From Flavobacterium sp. (GTDB lineage: Bacteria > Bacteroidota > Bacteroidia > Flavobacteriales > Flavobacteriaceae): 32,313 nucleotides of DNA. A model generated the notes under the pieces. That model saw nothing but the letters and a program-made list of their open reading frames with translations, did no database searches and was not told the DNA's origin. The DNA is taken from contig NZ_JAQVCH010000029.1 in the NCBI RefSeq assembly GCF_028689845.1, positions 1-32,313 on the forward strand, in the 5' to 3' direction. The translations under genes and the position numbers were made by a program. The first letter of the stretch is position 1, and each line of letters starts with the position of its first letter. Shown piece by piece: positions 17,918 to 23,966 of this stretch.

Positions 17918-18850
17918 TCAATTCAACGTTAAAGCTCCTAAAATTTCTTCAGACATAAAAGGGCCACCAGGATAACGAGCGGTGTAATCTAAATTTAGCC
18001 AGATTTGACCGCGTTCATCAATATGATAATGGATTTCTTTGTTTTTACTTTCGTTCACAAACAACACTTCTTTAATTAAATAAACGGCAGCTTCCAGTTC
18101 ACTTTTATGTCCCACTAACATTTCAGGATAAATATGTCCACCCGTATGAATAAGTCGAGGAATTCCACCCACTGCCCGAATACAGGCTGCCATCAAGATG
18201 GCGTGATCATCGCAATCGCCAGAAAAATGCAATAAGCTTTCAGAAGCTGTGGCAATATATTCTTCGCCTTTTGGATCGTTTACATAGTTCCATCGGTTTC
18301 GAATTTCTTTAAAAACAGCGAAGCTTTGAATCATTTTTCGATGTTCTTTTTGACCTTTGATGTCTTTAAAATGCAAAGTAGTGGCAGTTAATGCAAAATT
18401 TCGCACTTTTGGATTATTAAAATCAATGGCTTTGATAATTTCACCTTTATTAGGAAAAGGGAGTAATTTCGAGATAACAAGGTCTTGCGGATTTGGATCT
18501 TCGGACATGGAATAAACCATATAGCCATAATCTTGAAATACTTTTTGAAAACCATAACCCCCAAAAACAGTTCCGTAAATTAGAGTAACCAAATAAACGC
18601 CCAAACAGAGGATTATAATTGTGCGAATTAATCGTAAAAGCAATTGAATGAGTGCCAGTAAAATAATTCCAATAATAATTCGATCGATATCGAGTGGCCA
18701 ATTTGGGTCTTTTAAATTTTGATGAATGATAATGAATAGCGGAATGGCAATCAAAACATTTAATACAAAAATAATGACATCGTCCCAAGGTTTTTTTACT
18801 TGGAATTTAGTCTTAAATTCTTGAAAATTGAATGTTCCGAATACTTTCAT
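17918..18850 (-). CDS. Membrane-anchored transglutaminase-like protein
   Basis: A 310-residue protein. Residues about 24-42 and 56-98 are strongly hydrophobic and form two to three membrane helices. The C-terminal domain is transglutaminase-like, with the full Cys-His-Asp triad: Cys213 in GDCDDHA, His239 in GGHIYPE and Asp288 in LNLDYT. Such domains act as cysteine peptidases or amide-bond enzymes; the real substrate is unknown. It is the last gene in a leftward series (GNAT, 170-residue protein, substrate-binding protein, this gene) with gaps of 15-21 bases, so one transcript is likely. The 170-residue protein upstream carries a similar triad. Confidence 0.85.
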   Translation of the reverse strand: MKVFGTFNFQEFKTKFQVKKPWDDVIIFVLNVLIAIPLFIIIHQNLKDPNWPLDIDRIIIGIILLALIQLLLRLIRTIIILCLGVYLVTLIYGTVFGGYGFQKVFQDYGYMVYSMSEDPNPQDLVISKLLPFPNKGEIIKAIDFNNPKVRNFALTATTLHFKDIKGQKEHRKMIQSFAVFKEIRNRWNYVNDPKGEEYIATASESLLHFSGDCDDHAILMAACIRAVGGIPRLIHTGGHIYPEMLVGHKSELEAAVYLIKEVLFVNESKNKEIHYHIDERGQIWLNLDYTARYPGGPFMSEEILGALTLN

Positions 18851-18871
18851 CTCAGTTAAACGGCAAAAAGC

Positions 18872-19723
18872 TTAAAAGCGATGCACCAGTTCAGCAAAAG
18901 TACTTTTTTTATCGATAAGGTTTAGGTCAAAAAGTTGATTTTGAACTTTGTTTAACGTTTCTGTTGAACAATTGGACTGCGACCATTGCGTTTGAGCGAG
19001 CCAATCGTTAATATCTTCTATTTTTTGATTGTATCGCACAGCCAACGTTCGATTAATACTAGGAATATCTTTAAATTCCGAAGTAGTAGAATTGATAATA
19101 TCTAAAACCAACAAAATACTTTCAGGGTTTTTTTCTAAAAATTCATTTCGAACTGCAATTACAAAACACGGCCAAGGTGTTGGGCATTCGCCAAGGCGAC
19201 GAAAAGTTCCGTTGTCGACTAGAGGTTTAGTCATGAATTTTTCCCACATAAAATAATCGGCTCTTCCATTTGACAAGCCTTCAATAGCTCCATCGATGGT
19301 ATTGACAGTTTCAAACTGTAAATTATCCGCGTTCCAACCTTGAATTTGAGCATTCACATACGCCATTAAATGGGAGCCAGAACCTAATCGGCTTATGGCT
19401 ATTTTAGTATTTGCTAAATCGGAAACCTGTTGAAATTTTGATTGTGCAGCGACATGAATTCCCCAAATAAGCGGACTGTTTACAAAAATCTGTACAATTT
19501 TAGAAGGATTTCCAGCATTGATATCTTTTACAATTCCTTCTGTTAAAATAATGGCAATATCTGTTTCGCCATTTCGTAACATTTCACACATTTTTCCCGT
19601 TCCTTCCGGCACATCGGTCCATTGTAAATCGATGCCTGCTTCTTCAAATTCACCATTTTCAAGACATAAATGCCACGGCAAATTGAAATGTTCAGGAACG
19701 CCAGCTATTTTTATTGTTTTCAT
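18872..19723 (-). CDS. Substrate-binding-protein-like fold without signal peptide
   Basis: A 283-residue protein of the NMT1/SsuA-type periplasmic-binding fold. It opens IKIAGVPEHFNLPWHLCLENGEFEEAGIDLQW, followed by GTGKMCEMLRNGETDIAIILTEG, then KIAISRLGSGSHLMAYV and FETVNTIDGAIEGLSNGRADYFMWE, the usual two-lobe pattern. There is no signal peptide or lipobox: the first residues are already the first beta strand. No ABC permease or ATPase gene is nearby. The protein is therefore probably cytoplasmic and may be a sensor or an enzyme built on this fold, such as a relative of THI5 or MqnA, rather than a transport component. This is inference. It lies in the same tight gene series as its neighbours. 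Confidence 0.8.
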   Translation of the reverse strand: MKTIKIAGVPEHFNLPWHLCLENGEFEEAGIDLQWTDVPEGTGKMCEMLRNGETDIAIILTEGIVKDINAGNPSKIVQIFVNSPLIWGIHVAAQSKFQQVSDLANTKIAISRLGSGSHLMAYVNAQIQGWNADNLQFETVNTIDGAIEGLSNGRADYFMWEKFMTKPLVDNGTFRRLGECPTPWPCFVIAVRNEFLEKNPESILLVLDIINSTTSEFKDIPSINRTLAVRYNQKIEDINDWLAQTQWSQSNCSTETLNKVQNQLFDLNLIDKKSTFAELVHRF

Positions 19724-19739
19724 TTTAATTTATTCATTA

Positions 19740-20252
19740 TTAAGATTTAAGATTTTCAGAAAGTTTTAAGATACAAAGTTCTCTAAGGCTCCAAATTTCT
19801 TCGAAGGAAAAGGAATTAGATTGGTTTGTTTCTGCAATCCATTTTTTTATAAATTTTTTGTGGTAATCCACTTTAAAATCGACTACTTGACTTGGAATGA
19901 TTTCGATTTCTTCCAGTAGCTCATTCTTTATTTTTTCATAAAATGAATCAGTTGTGGTTACATCGATGGGATTTCCGTTCATTTTTAAATAACAATGTGC
20001 TTCAGGAATATAATCGATGTTTTTAGAAGAAAGAATAGTTCCAATTTTCGTATTCTGTTCATTCATTTTGAAAATTCCAATGTAAAGTTTTACATTTTTA
20101 ATGTTGTTTTTATCGACAAAATCCTTTAAAAATGCATGTTTAGAGCTACAAGTTCCTTTATTCTCAGCTAAAACTAACGTAAAGTCATGTCTATTCGAAT
20201 TTCTCCCATAGGGAATGACTTTGACTTTTTCTAGTAGGCTTTCGAAATTCAT
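19740..20252 (-). CDS. Possible transglutaminase/papain-like protein of unknown function
   Basis: A 170-residue soluble protein with no signal peptide. I do not recognise a named family. A candidate catalytic triad is visible: Cys35 in KGTCSSKHAFL at the start of a helix, His86 in PEAHCYLK at the start of a strand and Asp97 in NPIDVT on the next strand. This spacing and order match the transglutaminase-like fold. The first 30 residues and the last 60 are helical and charged. It sits between the GNAT gene (15 bases upstream) and the binding-protein gene (16 bases downstream) in one probable operon. The activity is unknown; the triad is my reading of motifs only. Confidence 0.65.
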   Translation of the reverse strand: MNFESLLEKVKVIPYGRNSNRHDFTLVLAENKGTCSSKHAFLKDFVDKNNIKNVKLYIGIFKMNEQNTKIGTILSSKNIDYIPEAHCYLKMNGNPIDVTTTDSFYEKIKNELLEEIEIIPSQVVDFKVDYHKKFIKKWIAETNQSNSFSFEEIWSLRELCILKLSENLKS

Positions 20253-20267
20253 GTTTCTTCTTACTAA

Positions 20268-20801
20268 TTACTGATTACTATTTTTCATTTGCCACCATTT
20301 CCAAATAACTTTTTCTTCGTCTGGATAATCTTCTAGAAACTGAAAACCAATTTTTTGTAAAATATGATTAGAAGCCTCGTTTTCTGAATGTGTATAAGCG
20401 TTCATCGTTTTAATATTCATTTGCTTAAAACCATATTCTAACCAAGCTACTGATGCTTCGGTAGCGTAACCTTTATTCCAAAAATTTTCATTTAAGCGAT
20501 AACCGTAATCATAAAAGTTAGTATTTCCGTTTTCAATATGGTCATCGATATATTTGATTCCTGTCCAACCAATAAACTCGTTCGTTTCTTTTAAAATCGT
20601 GGCAAAACGACCAATACCATTTTTCTGATATTGGGCTTGTACAAATTCGATTATTTTTAAAGACTCTTCAATGGTTTGCGTTGGTTTTTGCCAAAGGTAT
20701 TGATGAACGTTTGGATTATTATCCATCGTAAACATGGCTGCTGCATCGGTTAATTCTAATGGACGAAGGAGCAATCGGTTTGTTTCGAGTTGTAGATTCA
20801 T
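20268..20801 (-). CDS. GNAT family N-acetyltransferase (RimJ/RimL type)
   Basis: A 177-residue acetyltransferase beginning MNLQLETNRLLLRPLELTDAAA, the usual opening of RimJ/RimL-like proteins. The acetyl-CoA region is seen around YRLNENFWNKGYATEASVAWLEYGF (about 105-130), and the late ENEASNHILQKIGF (about 147-160) is the typical motif B. Substrate (ribosomal protein N-terminus, small molecule or antibiotic) cannot be told. The start was set at 20801 because the six codons of a longer reading lie in the neighbouring palindromic repeat (20813-20877). It leads a probable four-gene leftward operon. Confidence 0.88.
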   Translation of the reverse strand: MNLQLETNRLLLRPLELTDAAAMFTMDNNPNVHQYLWQKPTQTIEESLKIIEFVQAQYQKNGIGRFATILKETNEFIGWTGIKYIDDHIENGNTNFYDYGYRLNENFWNKGYATEASVAWLEYGFKQMNIKTMNAYTHSENEASNHILQKIGFQFLEDYPDEEKVIWKWWQMKNSNQ

Positions 20802-20812
20802 ATCTTTTTTTT

Positions 20813-20877
20813 GGAACATAAATTTAAGGAATTTAAGAAATTTTTAAAATTATTCTAATTTCTTAAATCTGTGTTCC
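20813..20877. repeat. 65-base palindromic element, solo copy
   Basis: The ends are inverted copies: GGAACATAAATTTAAGGAATT on the left and, on the other strand of the right end, GGAACACAGATTTAAGAAATT. Runs of T flank it on both sides. The same end sequence recurs at 22180 and at 22630-22740, so this is a dispersed family, possibly a miniature mobile element. It lies just before the GNAT gene. Confidence 0.75.
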
Positions 20878-20885
20878 TTTTTTTA

Positions 20886-21749
20886 TTACACCAGCTTATC
20901 CAAAGCATATATAATCAATTCATCTACTGCTTTATAAGGGTCTTCACTAAAAGCTCCCGTTGAACGGTTTGCGATGATAGCGTTTAACGACAAACATTCA
21001 TGTCCTAATAATTTTCCTAAGCCATAAATCGCTCCAGTTTCCATCTCTAAGTTGGTCATTCTGATACCTTGGTATTCAAAAGAATCCATTTTTTTATTCA
21101 ATTCAGTATCTTGAATCCCTAATCGCAACACGCGACCTTGTGGTCCATAAAATCCACCTGCTGTTCCAGTAAATCCAGAAAATAATTGGTTGCTTTCAAA
21201 TACCTTGGCTAACTTTTCACTTCCTTTAATCACATAAGGTCTTCCTTTACGCATATCCCAATTGGTTTGAGCAATAAATGCATCTTCCATCTCTTTTTCA
21301 GAAATAGAATCAATCAAATAAGAGCGTAGCATGTTGTCTAAACCTAATCCGTATTGGCTCATCACAAAACTATCGCAAGGAACATCTGCTTGAAGCGATC
21401 CTGAAGTACCAATTCGTACAATGTTTAAAGACGTTAAATCATTTTTTACAGTTCGCGTTTCTAAATCGATATTGACTAAAGCGTCTAATTCATTCATCAC
21501 AATGTCAATATTATCTGGACCAATACCCGTTGACATCACGGTAATTCGCTTTCCTTTGTAAATTCCAGTTTGTGTTTTAAATTCTCTTTTTTGAGTTGAA
21601 AATTCAATGGAATCAAAGTGTTTTGTTATTTTTTCTACCCGATTTTGATCTCCAACAAAAATAATATCGTTTGCAATTTGACCGGGTTTTAAATTAATGT
21701 GGTAGAGGCTACCATCGGGGTTAAGTATTAATTCTGAGTTATGTATCAT
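20886..21749 (-). CDS. Nucleoside phosphorylase, uridine phosphorylase type
   Basis: A 287-residue member of the PNP/UDP phosphorylase family 1, which splits nucleosides with phosphate into base and ribose-1-phosphate. Family signatures are FVGDQNRVEKI (about 31-41), the phosphate-binding VMSTGIGPDNIDIVMNEL (about 71-88), RIGTSGSLQADVP (about 112-124) and the base/ribose-binding NLEMETGAIYGLG (about 232-245). The overall resemblance is to uridine phosphorylases, but base preference cannot be fixed from the sequence. It is followed by the palindromic repeat and the GNAT gene. Short 8-base and 7-base tandem repeats lie on its 5' side (21752-21828). Confidence 0.87.
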   Translation of the reverse strand: MIHNSELILNPDGSLYHINLKPGQIANDIIFVGDQNRVEKITKHFDSIEFSTQKREFKTQTGIYKGKRITVMSTGIGPDNIDIVMNELDALVNIDLETRTVKNDLTSLNIVRIGTSGSLQADVPCDSFVMSQYGLGLDNMLRSYLIDSISEKEMEDAFIAQTNWDMRKGRPYVIKGSEKLAKVFESNQLFSGFTGTAGGFYGPQGRVLRLGIQDTELNKKMDSFEYQGIRMTNLEMETGAIYGLGKLLGHECLSLNAIIANRSTGAFSEDPYKAVDELIIYALDKLV

Positions 21750-21751
21750 TT

Positions 21752-21828
21752 TTAATGAGTTAATGAGTTAGTAAGGTTTTTATATTTATTTAACTGATTT
21801 CTGAACACTGAACACTGAAAACTGAAAA
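21752..21828. repeat. Short tandem repeats between the phosphorylase and SUI1 genes
   Basis: TTAATGAG is repeated twice with a third imperfect copy (21752-21775), and a 7-base unit of CTGAACA type is repeated five times with variation (21794-21828). They fill the gap before the phosphorylase start. No promoter box was seen here. Confidence 0.6.
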
Positions 21829-21832
21829 TTTC

Positions 21833-22165
21833 TCAACCTCCAACTCGTTTGGTTTTAAATCCTTTTTCTTGAAGTATTTTCATTATTTTATCTCGAAAAT
21901 CACCTTGAATAATAATTTCACCTTCTTTAAAACTGCCGCCAACGGCTAATTTACTTTTAATTTCTTTAGCTAAAATTTTAAAATCTTCTTCAGAACCTGC
22001 ATAACCTGAAATTATAGTGGTTGGCTTTCCTTTTCTTTTTTCATATTGACAAATCATCGGTTCTTTTTGAACAAATAATTCGTGAGGCGTTTCATCTACT
22101 ATTTCCGGTTCGTTGGAAGGTTGATGGTCGGGGAATAATTTTTTGAGTTGTTCGTGTAAATCCAT
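21833..22165 (-). CDS. SUI1/YciH family translation initiation factor
   Basis: A 110-residue protein with a C-terminal SUI1/eIF1-like domain (about 45-110): KRKGKPTTIISGYAGSEED, then IKSKLAVGGSFKEGEIIIQGD and DKIMKILQEKGFKTKRVGG. This order and the final GG are typical of the bacterial YciH group, which can influence start-codon choice on the ribosome. The N-terminal part (MDLHEQLKKLFPDH) is a family-specific extension. The start is at 22165; a longer reading would add seven codons that lie in the end of a mobile-looking repeat (from 22180), so it was rejected. Confidence 0.88.
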   Translation of the reverse strand: MDLHEQLKKLFPDHQPSNEPEIVDETPHELFVQKEPMICQYEKRKGKPTTIISGYAGSEEDFKILAKEIKSKLAVGGSFKEGEIIIQGDFRDKIMKILQEKGFKTKRVGG

Positions 22166-22219
22166 TATAATTAATTTCTGGGACACAGATTTAAGAAATT
22201 AAAGAAATCTTAAAAATCT

Positions 22220-22612
22220 TTATCTGAGTTTTTTTAAATCATTTGTAAATATTTTTCTTATGAATTGTGGGTCTTTTCCGAAGTTTAAAAGCAATCCAAC
22301 TTCATAATCTGTTGCTTTTAAATAATTTAATAATTGACATTCATGAGCTTCAACCCTATATTCAACGCATTTTAACTCTATAATGACTGAATTGTTAACG
22401 ATTAAATCTGGAATATATTCTCCTACAATTTCTTTCTTAAAATAAACATTAAGTTATTTTTTACTTTCAACTTCAAATCCTTTTGATTTTAGTTCAATTA
22501 GCATTGAATTATGATACACTTTTTCTAGAAATCCATATCCAAGTTCATTATAGACATTATAATATAAACCAATTAAAGCTTTTGTTAATTCTTGATGAGG
22601 AAATATTTTCAT
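22220..22612 (-). pseudogene. GxxExxY protein gene with in-frame stop
   Basis: The reading frame of 131 codons is intact in phase from ATG at 22612 to TAA at 22220, except for a TAA at codon 53 (22454-22456). Before it stands the family motif in YNELGYGFLEKVYHN (Gly27, Glu30, Tyr33); after it come GEYIPDLIVNNSVIIELKCVE, the PD-(D/E)XK nuclease core, and FGKDPQFIRKIF near the end. Family members are about 130 residues with a Gln or similar residue at the stop position, so a single base change (for example CAA to TAA) explains the break. The biological role of the family is not known. A promoter box lies at 22673-22680. It sits within inverted repeats. Confidence 0.85.
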
Positions 22613-22629
22613 TTATATATAAGTTAAAA

Positions 22630-22740
22630 GGAACGCATATTTAAGATACATATAATTTGAAATGGATTATAACAAATATAAACCTTTAGAGAAAATAAAG
22701 GGATTTCTATAATTTTTCTAATTTCTCAAATCTGTGTTCC
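22630..22740. repeat. 111-base palindromic element, second solo-like copy
   Basis: The left end GGAACGCATATTTAAGATA (22630-22648) is a diverged copy of the same terminal sequence, facing the right end at 22719-22740. The element therefore resembles the one at 20813-20877 but is longer, and it contains the likely promoter of the GxxExxY gene. Confidence 0.55.
22673..22680 (-). promoter_or_regulatory. -7 promoter box of the GxxExxY pseudogene
   Basis: The minus strand reads TATATTTG, about 60 bases before the start codon, inside the repeat element. Confidence 0.45.
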
Positions 22741-22765
22741 AAAGTTGCAATAGAATCAAATTAAA

Positions 22766-22804
22766 CAAAAAACCAAACCCCAAAACAATTGGAATTTGGA
22801 GTTT
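22766..22804 (-). terminator. Possible terminator of the oxygenase gene
   Basis: On the minus strand CCAAA-tt-CCAA pairs with TTGG-gg-TTTGG and is followed by TTTTTTG, 20 bases after the stop codon of the oxygenase gene. The stem has an internal mismatch. Confidence 0.55.
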
Positions 22805-22824
22805 TTATAATGGAATTTAATCTT

Positions 22825-23775
22825 TTATTTCTTAATCAATCCTAATTCAACTAAGCGTTCGTGTAAAAATTCACCAGCCGAAATATCTTCATATTTTTTT
22901 GGGTTTTGTTCATCAATACAATCGGCTAACACGTCTAGTCGCATATCACTAACGGGATGCATGAAAAACGGAATCGAATAACGCGAAGTTCCCCATAATT
23001 CTCTTGGCGGGTTCACTACTTGGTGAATAGTCGATTTTAATTTGTTATTGGTATGTCGCGAAAGCATATCGCCCACATTAATCATGAGTTCATCTGGTTC
23101 CGCCATGGCATCAATCCAATCGCCATTGTGGTTCTGTACTTGTAAACCTTTTCCTTGTGCACCCATCAATAAAGTAATCAAATTGATGTCGCCATGAGCT
23201 GCCGCACGAATAGCGTTTTCTGGTTCTGATGTTATTGGTGGATAGTGAATTGGTCTCAAAATAGAATTTCCTTCATGACCATATTTGTCAAAATAAAATT
23301 CATCTAACCCTAAATGCAAAGCTAGAGCTCTCAAAACATAAATACCTGTTTTTTCCAGCATTTGATACGCTTCTTTCCCTACTTCATTAAATCGAGGTAG
23401 TTCCTTAACTTCTACATTGTCTGGATATTCCGAAGCATATTTAGAATCTTTGCTAACATATTGTCCAAAATGCCAAAACTCTTTTAAATCGCCTTCTTTT
23501 TTTCCTTTTGCATGTTCTTTACCAAACGAAACATAACCCCGTTGTCCTCCAATACCCGGAATTTCATAGCTGTATTTTGTTTCTAAAGGCAAAGCGAAGA
23601 AATTCCTAATTTCACCATATAATTCACCTACCAAATTGTCATCTAAAAAATGACCTTTTAACGCTACGAAGCCAATATCTTCGAAAGCTTTTCCGATTTC
23701 ATTTACAAATTTTTGTTTACGTGTCGGGTCATCCGACAGGAAATCACGCAAGTCAACACTAGGAATGTTTTGCAT
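22825..23775 (-). CDS. 2-oxoglutarate/Fe(II) oxygenase, isopenicillin-N-synthase type
   Basis: A 316-residue non-haem iron enzyme. The N-terminal DIOX_N part (SVDLRDFLSDD, GFVALKGHFLDD) is followed by the 2OG-FeII core with His194-x-Asp196 in AAHGDINLI, distal His251 in STIHQVV and the 2-oxoglutarate-binding Arg265-x-Ser267 in SRYSIPFFMHP. All four key positions are present, so it should be active. The family hydroxylates or oxidises small molecules; the substrate is not known. The start at 23775 (MQNIPSVDL) was chosen because a promoter box at 23828-23835 lies inside the longer reading. The gene is divergent from the 2-oxoacid dehydrogenase gene. Confidence 0.88.
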   Translation of the reverse strand: MQNIPSVDLRDFLSDDPTRKQKFVNEIGKAFEDIGFVALKGHFLDDNLVGELYGEIRNFFALPLETKYSYEIPGIGGQRGYVSFGKEHAKGKKEGDLKEFWHFGQYVSKDSKYASEYPDNVEVKELPRFNEVGKEAYQMLEKTGIYVLRALALHLGLDEFYFDKYGHEGNSILRPIHYPPITSEPENAIRAAAHGDINLITLLMGAQGKGLQVQNHNGDWIDAMAEPDELMINVGDMLSRHTNNKLKSTIHQVVNPPRELWGTSRYSIPFFMHPVSDMRLDVLADCIDEQNPKKYEDISAGEFLHERLVELGLIKK

Positions 23776-23827
23776 ACTAAAATTATTATTTGTTAATAAC
23801 TCAATGTGAGTTGAATGCTTGTTATTA

Positions 23828-23835
23828 CAAATGTA
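23828..23835 (-). promoter_or_regulatory. -7 promoter box of the 2OG oxygenase gene
   Basis: The minus strand reads TACATTTG, giving a leader of about 45 bases for the start at 23775. Confidence 0.5.
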
Positions 23836-23932
23836 TGCAAATATTTTTATCCGCAAAATTGAAACTTATGAACATCCTGAAAATCTTACTTTAAAAAACT
23901 AACACAAAAGAGTTCCAATTTGTTATTTTTTG

Positions 23933-23940
23933 TACTTTTG
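23933..23940 (+). promoter_or_regulatory. -7 promoter box of the 2-oxoacid dehydrogenase gene
   Basis: TACTTTTG lies 26 bases before the ATG at 23967, in the divergent gap of 191 bases shared with the oxygenase gene. Confidence 0.55.
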
Positions 23941-23966
23941 GGAACGTTTTTAAAAAATACAACGCT

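Larger units (their letters stand above)
22180..22740. mobile_element. Cassette bounded by inverted repeats, carrying a GxxExxY pseudogene
   Basis: The left end GGGACACAGATTTAAGAAATTA (22180-22201) and the complement of the right end, GGAACACAGATTTGAGAAATTA (22719-22740), agree at 20 of 22 positions. Between them lie only the broken GxxExxY gene and a second palindrome (22630-22740). No transposase is encoded. The borders fall exactly between the SUI1 gene and the 3' region of the oxygenase gene. Mobility is inferred, not shown. Confidence 0.5.

Noticed and set aside
18450..18788. 112-codon frame on the minus strand
   Set aside because: It lies wholly inside the transglutaminase-like gene in another phase, with a Tyr/His/Ser-rich composition typical of a shadow.
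23776..23856. N-terminal extension of the 2OG oxygenase
   Set aside because: It includes the likely promoter (23828-23835) and does not resemble the family; MQNIPSVDL is the usual start.
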